DNA of 64,000 bases from CAVSCR01 sp963726575 (GTDB lineage Bacteria > Actinomycetota > Actinomycetes > JAHEKZ01), in NCBI GenBank assembly GCA_963726575.1, contig CAVSCR010000005.1, positions 310,001 through 374,000 of the forward strand, read 5' to 3'. The translations under genes were made by a program, and so were the position numbers. The notes below the pieces were generated by a model. It searched no databases, was not told the origin of the DNA, and saw only the letters and a list, made by a program, of their open reading frames with translations. The stretch's first letter is position 1; every line of letters begins with the position of its first letter. Positions 47,569-56,126 of this stretch are shown in pieces.

Positions 47569-48449
47569 CGCCGACGGGGGCGCATCACCGCAGCGGACCG
47601 TTTCGCGCTGGAGACCAGGTGCAGCTGACCGACCCGAAGGGTCGGCACCACACGTTCAGCCTCGTGCCTGGCAAGCAGTTCCACACGCACAAGGGGGCGA
47701 TCGACCACGACGAGCTGATCGGCGGCCCCGAGGGAGTCGTTCTGACTTCGACGGGTGGCACCGCCTACCTCGCTCTGCGACCACTGCTCAACGACTTCGT
47801 GCTGTCCATGCCCCGCGGCGCCACACCCGTGTACCCCAAGGACTCCGCGCAGATCGTCCAGATGGCCGACGTCTTCCCGGGCGCTCACGTCGTGGAGGCC
47901 GGCGTCGGTTCCGGTGCCCTCACGTGCTCGCTGCTGCGCGCCGTTGGCGACGAAGGCTGCGTGTCGTCCTACGAGCGCCGCGCCGACTTCGCCGACGTCG
48001 CACGCGACAACGTCAAGGCGTTCTTCGGCGAGGACCACCCCGCGTGGCGGCTCACGGTCGGCGACCTGGTCACGGCGGTCGACGACGTCGATGTGGACCG
48101 CGTCGTGCTCGACATGCTCGCGCCCTGGGACTGCGTCGCTGCCATGGCCGAGCGCCTCGTTCCCGGTGGCGTGCTGCTCGCCTACGTCGCCACCACCACC
48201 CAGCTGTCCCGCACGGTCGAGACGCTGCGCGAGCACGAAGGCTTCACCGAGCCGAGCGCCACCGAGACCCTCCTGCGCGGCTGGCACGTCGAAGGACTGG
48301 CGGTGCGACCCGATCACCGCATGGTCGGGCACACGGGATTCCTCGTGACGGCCCGCCGTCTGGCCCCCGGCGTGAAGACCCCGTTGCGGCGGCGGCGACC
48401 CGCGAAGGCGGCCCAGTCGGACGGGTCATCCGGCACCCAGGTGCCGTAG
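47565..48449 (+). CDS. trmI: tRNA (adenine-58-N1)-methyltransferase
   Basis: 294 residues. The N-terminal beta domain (VQLTDPKGRHHTFSLVPGKQFHTHKGAIDHDELIG) and the Rossmann domain with SAM motif I VVEAGVGSGALTCSLL, and DMLAPWD (catalytic region) are typical of TrmI, which methylates A58 (and in some species A57) in the T loop of tRNA. Usual family members act as homotetramers. The C-terminal basic tail (LRRRRPAKAAQ) is poorly conserved. GTG 47565 overlaps the protease stop. In mycobacteria, Rv2118c occupies the same position before the proteasome ATPase. Confidence 0.93.
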   Translation: MTPTGAHHRSGPFRAGDQVQLTDPKGRHHTFSLVPGKQFHTHKGAIDHDELIGGPEGVVLTSTGGTAYLALRPLLNDFVLSMPRGATPVYPKDSAQIVQMADVFPGAHVVEAGVGSGALTCSLLRAVGDEGCVSSYERRADFADVARDNVKAFFGEDHPAWRLTVGDLVTAVDDVDVDRVVLDMLAPWDCVAAMAERLVPGGVLLAYVATTTQLSRTVETLREHEGFTEPSATETLLRGWHVEGLAVRPDHRMVGHTGFLVTARRLAPGVKTPLRRRRPAKAAQSDGSSGTQVP

Positions 48450-48515
48450 TCCGACCAATCCGGTCGGCAACACGCCGCAGCAAATGGTCCAGATAGGTCC
48501 ACTCGCTGCCGAGGG

Positions 48516-48521
48516 TAGGGT
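48516..48521 (+). promoter_or_regulatory. -10 element TAGGGT of the ARC ATPase gene
   Basis: TAGGGT starts 36 bases before ATG 48552. The expected leader of about 24 bases contains GGGAGGTGA, so translation here is Shine-Dalgarno-led, not leaderless. Confidence 0.45.
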
Positions 48522-48551
48522 CAAGAAGGAGCCTTGCTGGGAGGTGACCGG

Positions 48552-50195
48552 ATGACGACGCCCGAAGAACCGCAGGGACTCGACCCTGCCGAGATGTCTC
48601 GTGAGCTGGCGGCCAGCCGGGCCCAGAACCAGCGCCTGGCGACGACACTGCGCGAGGCGCGCGACCAGATCGTCGCGCTCAAGGAAGAGATCGACCGGCT
48701 CGCCCAACCGCCGTCGGGCTACGGAGTCTTCCTCGAACGCCACGACGACGCGAGCGTCGACGTGTTCACCGGCGGACGCAAGCTCCGCGTGAACGTCAGC
48801 CCTGACGTCGACGCCTCCGACCTGGTACGCGGACGCGAGGTCATGCTCAACGAGGCGCTCAACGTGGTACGCGTCATGGGATTCGAGCAGGTCGGCGAGG
48901 TGGTCTTGTTCAAGGAGCTGCTCGAGGACGGCGAGCGGGCCCTGGTCATCGGGCACACCGACGACGAGCGGATCGTACGGATCGCCGACACCTTGGCCGA
49001 CCAGCCCATCCGGGCCGGCGACTCGCTCCTGATGGAACCGAAGTCGGGTTACGTGTACGAGCGGATCCCCAAGGCAGAGGTCGAGGAGCTCGTGCTCGAA
49101 GAGGTGCCGGACATCGACTACACGAACATCGGTGGCCTGTCGGGGCAGATCGAGATGATCCGCGACGCCGTCGAGCTCCCTTACCTGCACCAGGACCTGT
49201 TCGCCGAGCACAAGCTGCGTCCGCCCAAGGGAATCCTGCTCTACGGGCCTCCCGGCTGCGGCAAGACGCTGATCGCCAAGGCGGTGGCGAACTCGCTGGC
49301 GAAGAAGGTCGCCGAGGTGAGCGGGCAGAAGGAAGCCAAGTCCTACTTCTTGAACATCAAGGGCCCGGAGCTGCTCAACAAGTACGTGGGCGAGACCGAG
49401 CGCCACATCCGCCTGGTGTTCCAGCGGGCGCGCGAGAAGGCGAGCGAAGGCGTCCCGGTCATCGTGTTCTTCGACGAGATGGACTCGCTGTTCCGCACCC
49501 GTGGCTCGGGAGTGAGCTCCGACGTCGAGAACACGATCGTCCCGCAGCTGCTCAGCGAGATCGACGGCGTCGAGGGCCTCGAGAACGTGATCGTGATCGG
49601 CGCCTCGAACCGCGAAGACATGATCGACCCGGCGATCCTGCGCCCCGGCCGGCTCGACGTGAAGATCAAGATCGAGCGGCCCGATGCGGAGTCGGCGCGC
49701 GACATCTTCAGCAAGTACCTGGTGGCCGACCTGCCGTTGCACCCGGACGACCTTGCCGAGAACAACGACAGCCGTTCTGGGACAGCCGCGGCGATGATCC
49801 AGCGGGCCGTGGAGCGCATGTACTCCGAGACCGAGGAGAACCGGTTCCTCGAGGTCACCTACGCCAACGGAGACAAGGAGATCCTGTACTTCAAGGACTT
49901 CAACTCCGGCGCCATGATCGAGAACATCGTCGACCGGGCCAAGAAGATGGCCATCAAGGACTTCCTGGAGACCGGCCAGAAGGGCATCCGGGTCCAGCAC
50001 CTCCTCACTGCCTGCGTCGATGAGTTCAAGGAGAACGAGGACCTGCCCAACACGACCAACCCCGACGACTGGGCGCGCATCTCCGGCAAGAAGGGCGAGC
50101 GCATCGTGTTCATCCGCACCCTGGTGCAAGGCAAGCAGGGCACTGAGGCGGGCCGCTCGATCGAGTCGGTGGCGAACACCGGTCAGTACCTCTGA
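48552..50195 (+). CDS. arc: proteasome-associated AAA ATPase ARC/Mpa
   Basis: 547 residues; hexameric unfoldase that recognises Pup on substrates and feeds them to the 20S core. Residues 15-52 form a coiled coil (Pup-binding), followed by two OB-fold domains to about 180, and an AAA module with Walker A GPPGCGKT (232-239), Walker B VIVFFDEMDSLF (about 303-314) and the second-region NREDMIDPAILRPGR. The C-terminus ends TGQYL, the conserved tail with penultimate Tyr that docks on the proteasome. ATG 48552 has GGGAGGTGA 4-12 bases upstream. The next gene, dop, has its own leaderless promoter. Confidence 0.97.
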   Translation: MTTPEEPQGLDPAEMSRELAASRAQNQRLATTLREARDQIVALKEEIDRLAQPPSGYGVFLERHDDASVDVFTGGRKLRVNVSPDVDASDLVRGREVMLNEALNVVRVMGFEQVGEVVLFKELLEDGERALVIGHTDDERIVRIADTLADQPIRAGDSLLMEPKSGYVYERIPKAEVEELVLEEVPDIDYTNIGGLSGQIEMIRDAVELPYLHQDLFAEHKLRPPKGILLYGPPGCGKTLIAKAVANSLAKKVAEVSGQKEAKSYFLNIKGPELLNKYVGETERHIRLVFQRAREKASEGVPVIVFFDEMDSLFRTRGSGVSSDVENTIVPQLLSEIDGVEGLENVIVIGASNREDMIDPAILRPGRLDVKIKIERPDAESARDIFSKYLVADLPLHPDDLAENNDSRSGTAAAMIQRAVERMYSETEENRFLEVTYANGDKEILYFKDFNSGAMIENIVDRAKKMAIKDFLETGQKGIRVQHLLTACVDEFKENEDLPNTTNPDDWARISGKKGERIVFIRTLVQGKQGTEAGRSIESVANTGQYL

Positions 50196-50208
50196 CCGCT
50201 CGCCGCCG

Positions 50209-50214
50209 TACATT
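50209..50214 (+). promoter_or_regulatory. -10 element TACATT of dop
   Basis: TACATT ends exactly 6 bases before GTG 50221; it lies 14 bases after the ARC stop codon, giving dop a separate leaderless promoter. Confidence 0.5.
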
Positions 50215-50220
50215 GCTCAG

Positions 50221-51735
50221 GTGAGCGTCCGTCGCGTCATGGGGGTCGAGACCGAGTACGGCGTGGCCGTGCCCGGAGATGCCAGTGCCAACCCCATGCT
50301 CTTGTCGTCCCAGGTGGTCAACGGCTACGCCGGTGCCGCCGCCACCGGTCAGCGCGCCCGTTGGGACTTCGAGGAGGAGAACCCGCTGCGTGACGCCCGC
50401 GGCTTCGAGGTGGCTCGCGACGTGGCGGACCCGACACAGCTGACCGACGAGGAAGTCGGGCTGGCCAACGTCATCTTGACCAACGGCGCCCGGCTCTACG
50501 TGGACCACGCGCACCCCGAGTACTCGGCCCCGGAGACCACCAACCCGTTCGATGCGGTGCTGTGGGACAAGGCGGGGGAGCACATCATGGCCGCGGCCGC
50601 CCGTCGCGCTGCCACTCTTCCCGGTGGCCGACAGATCAACCTCTACAAGAACAACACCGACAACAAGGGCGCCTCCTACGGGACGCACGAGAACTACTTG
50701 ATGGCCCGGCAGACGCCGTTCACCTCGATCGTTCGCCATCTGACGCCGTTCTTCGTCAGCCGTCAGATCTTTACTGGGCAAGGGCGCGTCGGGATCGGGC
50801 AGCAGGGACAACAGCCGGGATTCCAGATCAGCCAGCGGGCCGACTTCTTCGAGGTCGAGGTGGGGCTGGAGACCACGCTGAAGCGGCCGATCATCAACAC
50901 CCGCGACGAGCCGCACGCCGATCCGGAGCGGTACCGCAGGCTGCACGTCATCATCGGCGACGCGAACCTCAGTGAGATCGCGACCTTCTTGAAGCTCGGC
51001 ACGACCTCGCTGGTCCTCGCGATGGTGGAGGCCGAGTTCCTCGACGATCTCGACCTGATGCCGGCGCGACCCGTGACCGAACTCCATTCGGTGTCCCACG
51101 ACCCGACGCTCAAGCACACCGTCATGCTGCGCGACGGACGACGCCTCACGGCCGTGCAGCTGCAGATGGAGTACCTGGAGCGCTCGCGCAAGTTCGTCGA
51201 GGACCGTTACGGCGCTGATGTCGACGACCAAACCGCGGACGTTCTTGCCAGGTGGGAGTCGGTGTTGACGCGTCTCGAGGCTGACCCGAGGTCGTTGACC
51301 CGCGAGCTCGACTGGGTCGCCAAGTGGGAGCTGTTGGAGGGGTACCGCCGACGAGACGGGCTGGACTGGTCCGACGCCCGGATGCACCTGGTCGACCTGC
51401 AGTACTCCGATGTGCGGCCCGAGCGGGGCCTCTACCACCGGCTGGTCGCTCGCGGCAGCATGGACCGGCTGCTGAGCGACGAGCAGGTAGCCCAGGCGGT
51501 CGCGTCACCCCCGGTCGACACCCGCGCGTACTTCCGGGGCGAGTGCCTGCGCCGCTACGGCGACGCGGTGGCCGCCGCGTCCTGGGACTCGGTGATCTTC
51601 GACATCGCGGGCCGCGAGTCGCTGCAGCGCGTCCCGACCCTCGACCCGTTGCGTGGGACCCAAGCGCACGTGCAACCGCTGCTGGACCGCTGCCCGACGG
51701 CGGCCGACCTCGTCGCGGCCCTGACCTCCGGCTGA
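50221..51735 (+). CDS. dop: Pup deamidase/depupylase
   Basis: 504 residues, glutamine-synthetase-like fold. It converts C-terminal Gln of Pup to Glu and also removes Pup from substrates. Motifs are MGVETEYGVAVPGD (catalytic Glu-containing strand), NGARLYVDHAHPEYSAPET, NLYKNNTDNKGASYGTHENYL, RPIINTRDEPHADPERYRRLHVI and the C-terminal W-rich repeat YLERSRKFVEDRYG. It differs from PafA by the extra loop after residue 40 (RARWDFEEENPLRDARGFEV), the Dop-specific region. Pup ends in Gln here (next entries), so Dop deamidation is required. Confidence 0.96.
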   Translation: MSVRRVMGVETEYGVAVPGDASANPMLLSSQVVNGYAGAAATGQRARWDFEEENPLRDARGFEVARDVADPTQLTDEEVGLANVILTNGARLYVDHAHPEYSAPETTNPFDAVLWDKAGEHIMAAAARRAATLPGGRQINLYKNNTDNKGASYGTHENYLMARQTPFTSIVRHLTPFFVSRQIFTGQGRVGIGQQGQQPGFQISQRADFFEVEVGLETTLKRPIINTRDEPHADPERYRRLHVIIGDANLSEIATFLKLGTTSLVLAMVEAEFLDDLDLMPARPVTELHSVSHDPTLKHTVMLRDGRRLTAVQLQMEYLERSRKFVEDRYGADVDDQTADVLARWESVLTRLEADPRSLTRELDWVAKWELLEGYRRRDGLDWSDARMHLVDLQYSDVRPERGLYHRLVARGSMDRLLSDEQVAQAVASPPVDTRAYFRGECLRRYGDAVAAASWDSVIFDIAGRESLQRVPTLDPLRGTQAHVQPLLDRCPTAADLVAALTSG

Positions 51736-51856
51736 CCGACCTCACCGTAGGTAGTTGCCCGAGCGCAGCCGGGAGTTGATCACGGCAGGCCATTGACGCC
51801 GGTAGCGCGCAGGGTCACGGTGCGATCAGCGTTTCACACAACGACGAGGAGTCGCG
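51736..51856. promoter_or_regulatory. spacer between dop and the inserted secreted-protein gene
   Basis: TTGACG (51793-51798) and CACGGT (51816-51821) with a 17-base spacer form a weak -35/-10 pair. GAGGAG precedes the start codon at 51857. No terminator hairpin is obvious. Confidence 0.35.
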
Positions 51857-52663
51857 ATGACGAGACACACAACTGCCTTACGCCGCGCCGCTGCCGGGCT
51901 GGGCTTCGTGCTGGCGCTGTTCGTGGTGAGCCCTGGGGTCGCCTCCGCAGGGACGGTCGGCCACGGGAATGTGACGTGTCACGGCGGCTCGATCGCGCCG
52001 GGCACCTATCAGTCGCTCCGGATCGCCGGCATCTGTTCCCTGGACTCTGGTGACGTGCGCGTGCGTGGCGACGTCACCGTACTGAGCAAAGGTGGCCTGA
52101 ACGCAGGTTTCGGCGGCTCGAACATCACCGTCGAACGCGACCTCGTGGTGCAGTGGAAGGGCTTGCTCGTTCTGGGCTGCGAGCCCGAGGCGTTCATCTG
52201 TTTCAACGACCCCGACCAGACCACGGGAACGCTCGCCAGCAATGACCGAGTCGAGGGCTCCCTGCTCGCCACCGGCGCGACCCTGCTGGTGGTGCACCAC
52301 TCCCACATCGGCTCGGTGATCCAGTCGGCCGGCGGGGGCGGGGTCTCCTGCTCGGTCTTCCCCCTGGGTCCGTCAGGTCCCCCGGCGTACACCGACTACG
52401 AGGACAACGTCATCAACGGCGACGCCACCGTGGTGGGACTGCACACCTGCTGGTCGGGCTTCATCCGTAACCGGGTGGGTGGCAGCGTCACCTACAGCGG
52501 TAACAAGCTCGCCGACCCGGACGCGAACGAGGTGGTCACCAACGTGATCAAGCACAACCTCGTGTGCACGTCCAACTCCCCGAAGGTCCAGATCGGGGAC
52601 TCCGGCGGCCTTCCCAACAAGGTGGGGGGCAAGGCCCTCGGCCAGTGCGCCGCGCTCGTCTGA
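51857..52663 (+). CDS. secreted Cys/Gly-rich protein inserted between dop and pup
   Basis: 268 residues of unknown family. A signal peptide (ALRRAAAGLGFVLALFVVSP, cleavage after SAGT or VASA) is followed by a mature chain with beta-strand-rich repeats (SGDVRVRGDVTVLSKGG, SNITVERDLVVQWKG, EGSLLATGATLLVV, NGDATVVGL) and eight Cys (TCHGG, GICSL, LGCEPEAFICF, VSCSV, LHTCWS, VCTSN, GQCAALV), likely disulfide-bonded. The repeat spacing suggests a beta-helix or beta-solenoid surface protein. ATG 51857 follows GAGGAG. It is bounded downstream by a strong hairpin terminator, so it is its own unit within the Pup locus. Confidence 0.72.
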   Translation: MTRHTTALRRAAAGLGFVLALFVVSPGVASAGTVGHGNVTCHGGSIAPGTYQSLRIAGICSLDSGDVRVRGDVTVLSKGGLNAGFGGSNITVERDLVVQWKGLLVLGCEPEAFICFNDPDQTTGTLASNDRVEGSLLATGATLLVVHHSHIGSVIQSAGGGGVSCSVFPLGPSGPPAYTDYEDNVINGDATVVGLHTCWSGFIRNRVGGSVTYSGNKLADPDANEVVTNVIKHNLVCTSNSPKVQIGDSGGLPNKVGGKALGQCAALV

Positions 52664-52673
52664 GCGTCCGCTG

Positions 52674-52705
52674 TGGTGCGCCGTCCCGGTAGGGACGGCG
52701 CACCA
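52674..52705 (+). terminator. 14-bp perfect hairpin after the secreted-protein gene
   Basis: TGGTGCGCCGTCCC (52674-52687) and its exact complement (52692-52705) enclose loop GGTA. It sits 10 bases after the stop and isolates this gene from pup, whose own promoter follows at 52771. No T-tract. Confidence 0.75.
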
Positions 52706-52770
52706 TCGTGCGAGCCGGGGGAATCGACGCGCCGGAACCCTCAGGTCGAGCCGTCCCCGACCGATCGAAG

Positions 52771-52776
52771 TAGGGT
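52771..52776 (+). promoter_or_regulatory. -10 element TAGGGT of the pup-prcB-prcA operon
   Basis: TAGGGT is 26 bases before ATG 52803; the leader of about 20 bases carries AGGAGG 5 bases before the start. The same hexamer is used by the ARC gene. Confidence 0.45.
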
Positions 52777-52802
52777 CGGACCACGGGAATCAGGAGGCAC
52801 CG

Positions 52803-53018
52803 ATGGCCACGAGGGAAAGCGGCGGGCAGTCGCACGCGCAGCGTCCGGCCGAGGAGGTCGAGGAGACCGTTGCCGAGCCGGTCGACGCTGCCGACGTCCA
52901 GGAGCGCCACGACGCGCTCACCGACGACGTGGACGCCCTGCTGGACGAGATCGACGACGTGCTCGAGGAGAACGCGGAGGACTTCATCAAGGCCTTCGTG
53001 CAGAAGGGCGGGCAGTGA
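52803..53018 (+). CDS. pup: prokaryotic ubiquitin-like protein Pup
   Basis: 71 residues, the small disordered tag for proteasomal degradation. The C-terminal half (DDVDALLDEIDDVLEENAED) folds into a helix on ARC, and the end is FIKAFVQKGGQ: Gly-Gly-Gln, so Dop must deamidate Gln71 to Glu before PafA ligates it to substrate lysines. Only two Lys (K63, K68) occur, so self-pupylation sites are few. The chain is typically acidic. AGGAGG lies 5 bases before the ATG. The stop overlaps the prcB start (GTGA). Confidence 0.97.
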   Translation: MATRESGGQSHAQRPAEEVEETVAEPVDAADVQERHDALTDDVDALLDEIDDVLEENAEDFIKAFVQKGGQ

Positions 53019-53866
53019 CCGCTGTGACGGGACCCCTCACCACGGCCGGCCGGCTCCCCGAGGCCTTTCTCACCGCAGGATCGTCGTCGTTCACCGAGTT
53101 CCTCGCGGGCTACGCGCCTGACCTCGTCTCGTCCGGGCCCACGGTCACCGGTCCGGTGAATCTCGACGCGCCACACGGCACGACCATCGTCGCGGTCACC
53201 TTCCCCGGCGGGGTCGTCGTGGCCGGCGACCGCCGCGCGACCATGGGCAACGTCATCGCTCAGCGCGACATCGAGAAGGTTCACCCGGCCGACGACTTCT
53301 CGGTCGTGGGCATCGCGGGGACGGCAGGCTTGGCCCTGGAGCTCGTGCGGCTGTTCCAGGTGGAGCTCGAGCACTACGAGAAGATCGAAGGCGCCGTCTT
53401 GTCCATCGAGGGCAAGGCCAACCGGCTGGCCTCGATGATCCGTTCCAACCTCGGGATGGCCATGCAGGGGCTGGCGGTCGTCCCGTTGTTCGCCGGATAC
53501 GACCCCGAGACCGGTGAGGGAAAGATCTACAGCTACGACGTCACGGGTGGCCGCTACAAGGAGCAGGACTTCCACGCGGTGGGGTCCGGGGGCATGTTTG
53601 CCCGTGGCGCCCTGCGCAAGTTCTTCCGGAACGACTTCACCTCGGAGCAGGCCACCACGGCCTGCATCCAGGCGCTGTACGACGCAGCCGACGACGACTC
53701 GGCCACCGGCGGCCCGGACCTGATGCGCCGGATCTACCCGCTGGTCGCGATCGTCACGGTGGACGGATACCGCACCCTGGACGACGACGAGATGAACGTG
53801 CTCGTGCGCCAGGTGGTCGACGCACGCAACACGCGCCCCGACGGACCGGAGGCACCGCTGCTGTGA
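53015..53866 (+). CDS. prcB: 20S proteasome beta subunit
   Basis: 283 residues with a 55-residue propeptide that is removed to expose the catalytic Thr56 in HGTTIVAVTFPG. D72 and K88, the partners at mature positions 17 and 33, are in GDRRATMGN and RDIEKV. The rest has the usual SGGMFARGALRKFF and NVLVRQVVDARN signature. GTG overlaps the pup stop (GTGA), so pup, prcB and prcA are translated as a coupled operon. Cytoplasmic core of 28 subunits with prcA. Confidence 0.97.
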   Translation: MTAVTGPLTTAGRLPEAFLTAGSSSFTEFLAGYAPDLVSSGPTVTGPVNLDAPHGTTIVAVTFPGGVVVAGDRRATMGNVIAQRDIEKVHPADDFSVVGIAGTAGLALELVRLFQVELEHYEKIEGAVLSIEGKANRLASMIRSNLGMAMQGLAVVPLFAGYDPETGEGKIYSYDVTGGRYKEQDFHAVGSGGMFARGALRKFFRNDFTSEQATTACIQALYDAADDDSATGGPDLMRRIYPLVAIVTVDGYRTLDDDEMNVLVRQVVDARNTRPDGPEAPLL

Positions 53867-54573
53867 CGATGCCGTTCTATGTCTCGCCTGAGCAGATCAT
53901 CAAGGACAAGGCGGACTACGCGCGTAAGGGAATCGCCCGCGGCCGAAGCGTCGTCGTGGTGCAGTTCGTGGACGGCCTGCTGTTCGTGGCCGAGAATCCT
54001 TCGCGCGCGCTCCACAAGGTGAGTGAGATCTACGACCGCATCGCCTTCGCGGCAGTGGGCAAGTACAACGAGTTCGAGAACCTGCGGGTCGCGGGCATCC
54101 GGCTGGCCGACCTGCGTGGCTACAGCTTCGACCGTCGTGACGTGACCGGCCGCGGCCTGGCGAACGCGTACGCGCAGACGCTCGGCAACATCTTCACCGA
54201 GACCACCAAGCCCTACGAGGTCGAGATCGTCGTCGCGGAGGTCGGGGACACCGCCGAGGGCGATCAGATGTACCGGTTGACGTTCGACGGCTCGGTGGGC
54301 GACGAACACGGAGCGGTGGTCATGGGCGGGTCGGCCGAGACGATCGGCACGTGGCTCGACGAGCACTACCGCGAGGGCATGCCGCTCGACGACGCGCTGA
54401 AGATGGCGGTGGAGGCGCTCGGACGCGACGCGGATCCGGCCAGGGAGATCCCGGCGAACCGCCTCGAGGTCGCCGTCCTTGACCGCAACCGCACGCGTCG
54501 GCGCAAGTTCAGCCGGATCAACGGAGCAGCCCTCGAAGCGTTGCTCGGTGGCAGCGCCGCGAGCTCGGCGTAG
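53863..54573 (+). CDS. prcA: 20S proteasome alpha subunit
   Basis: 236 residues, non-catalytic ring subunit that gates the core and binds ARC. It begins PFYVSPEQIIKDKADYARKGIARGRSVVVVQF (the H0 helix), includes ENPSRALHKVSEIYDRIAFAAVGKYNEFENL and ends in a flexible Arg-rich/Ser-Ala tail. Start GTG overlaps the prcB stop by 4 bases. Eight bases separate it from pafA with no hairpin, so pafA may be cotranscribed or have an unseen promoter. Confidence 0.97.
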   Translation: MTMPFYVSPEQIIKDKADYARKGIARGRSVVVVQFVDGLLFVAENPSRALHKVSEIYDRIAFAAVGKYNEFENLRVAGIRLADLRGYSFDRRDVTGRGLANAYAQTLGNIFTETTKPYEVEIVVAEVGDTAEGDQMYRLTFDGSVGDEHGAVVMGGSAETIGTWLDEHYREGMPLDDALKMAVEALGRDADPAREIPANRLEVAVLDRNRTRRRKFSRINGAALEALLGGSAASSA

Positions 54574-54581
54574 GACGTCGG

Positions 54582-55946
54582 ATGGACCGCCGGATCTTCG
54601 GTATCGAGACCGAGTACGGCGTCACGTGCACCTTCCGGGGGCAACGCCGGCTCTCACCCGACGAGGTGGCTCGCTACCTGTTCCGTCGCGTCGTCTCCTG
54701 GGGCCGAAGTTCCAACGTGTTCCTGCGCAACGGTGCCCGGCTCTATCTCGACGTGGGTTCCCACCCTGAGTACGCGACTCCGGAGTGCGACGCCATCCGC
54801 GAGCTCGTCGTGCACGACAAGGCGGGGGAGCGGATCCTGGAAGGGCTGCTGGTCGACGCGGAACGGCGGCTGCACGAAGAAGGCATCGCCGGAGACGTGT
54901 ACCTGTTCAAGAACAACACCGACTCCGCGGGCAACTCCTACGGGTGCCACGAGAACTACCTCGTGGGCCGGCAGGGCGAGTTCAGCCGGATCGCCGACGT
55001 CTTGATCCCGTTCCTCGTGTCACGTCAACTGATCGCTGGTGCCGGCAAGGTCCTGCAGACCCCGCGAGGTGCGGTGTTCTGCCTCAGCCAGCGCGCCGAG
55101 CACATCTGGGAAGGCGTGTCGTCGGCGACCACGCGGTCGCGCCCGATCATCAACACCCGCGACGAACCGCATGCCGACGCGGAGAGATTCCGGCGGCTGC
55201 ACGTGATCGTGGGCGACTCCTCGATGGCCGAGCCCACCACGCTGCTCAAGGTGGGGTCCACCGAGCTGATCCTGCGGCTGATCGAGTCCGGCGTGGTGAT
55301 GCGCGACATGACGCTGGAGAACCCCATCCGGGCGATCCGCGAGATCAGCCACGACGTCACCGGACGTCGCACGGTCCGTCTGGTGAACGGTCGGGACCTG
55401 TCAGCGCTGGAGATCCAGACCGAGTACTTCGAGCGGGCCGCCGGGTTCGTGGAGCGTCGAGGGCTCGCGGAGGACCCGATGATCGCGACGGTCATCGACT
55501 TGTGGAGCCGCGCGCTGACGGCCGTGCGCACCGGTGACCTCAGCCTGGTCTCGCAGGAGATCGACTGGGTCGCGAAGTACCAGCTGATCGAGCGCTACCG
55601 CGCCAAGCACGACTTGGACTGGACGTCGCCACGGGTGGCCCAGATCGACCTCGCCTACCACGACATCCGGCGCGACCGCGGGCTGTACTACCTGCTGGAG
55701 CGTCGCGGGTTGATGCGACGGGTGGCTACCGACCTGGAGATCTTCACCGCGAAGTCGGTGCCGCCGCAGACCACCCGCGCGCGTCTGCGCGGGGAGTTCA
55801 TCCGGCGGGCTCAGGAGCGACGCCGCGACTTCACCGTGGACTGGGTCCACCTCAAGCTCAACGACCAGGCGCAACGAACCGTCTTGTGCAAAGACCCGTT
55901 CCGCAGCGTCGACGACCGCGTCGAACGGCTGATCGCGAGCATGTGA
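54582..55946 (+). CDS. pafA: Pup ligase
   Basis: 454 residues, glutamine-synthetase-like Pup-protein ligase that joins Pup-Glu to substrate lysine epsilon-amines via a phosphorylated intermediate. Key segments: RRIFGIETEYGVTCTF (conserved Glu-rich strand), SWGRSSNVFLRNGARLYLD, HPEYATPECD, LFKNNTDSAGNSYGCHENYLVG and RPIINTRDEPHADAERFRRLH. It lacks the Dop-specific loop. ATG 54582 gives a full N-terminus; no strong Shine-Dalgarno sequence. Followed by the long hairpin at 55967-56003. Confidence 0.97.
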   Translation: MDRRIFGIETEYGVTCTFRGQRRLSPDEVARYLFRRVVSWGRSSNVFLRNGARLYLDVGSHPEYATPECDAIRELVVHDKAGERILEGLLVDAERRLHEEGIAGDVYLFKNNTDSAGNSYGCHENYLVGRQGEFSRIADVLIPFLVSRQLIAGAGKVLQTPRGAVFCLSQRAEHIWEGVSSATTRSRPIINTRDEPHADAERFRRLHVIVGDSSMAEPTTLLKVGSTELILRLIESGVVMRDMTLENPIRAIREISHDVTGRRTVRLVNGRDLSALEIQTEYFERAAGFVERRGLAEDPMIATVIDLWSRALTAVRTGDLSLVSQEIDWVAKYQLIERYRAKHDLDWTSPRVAQIDLAYHDIRRDRGLYYLLERRGLMRRVATDLEIFTAKSVPPQTTRARLRGEFIRRAQERRRDFTVDWVHLKLNDQAQRTVLCKDPFRSVDDRVERLIASM

Positions 55947-55966
55947 CCCGGCACCTGGGGCAACGT

Positions 55967-56003
55967 CTCTTGTGGAAGCAACGAACCGTTGCTTCCACAA
56001 GAG
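55967..56003 (+). terminator. 17-bp perfect hairpin after pafA
   Basis: CTCTTGTGGAAGCAACG (55967-55983), loop AAC, and its exact complement (55987-56003). It lies 20 bases after the pafA stop in a patch richer in A+T than its surroundings. It separates pafA from the convergent FKBP operon and could act for both strands. Confidence 0.75.
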
Positions 56004-56126
56004 TGAAGGAAATGACTCGTTGTCTCCCGGGAATGAAGGTTTGCAGGGGGTCATGGCCCGAGACCGACGCCGACGTCAGGCAGCTGCCGCAAGGTGCGAC
56101 CCGACTTTCGCAACTGGCCCAGCGCG
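56004..56126. other. rest of the convergent spacer between pafA and FKBP genes
   Basis: No gene is seen. A loosely similar purine-rich stretch (TGAAGGAAATGACTCGTTGT) follows the hairpin and may be a decayed second copy; the similarity is weak. Confidence 0.3.
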
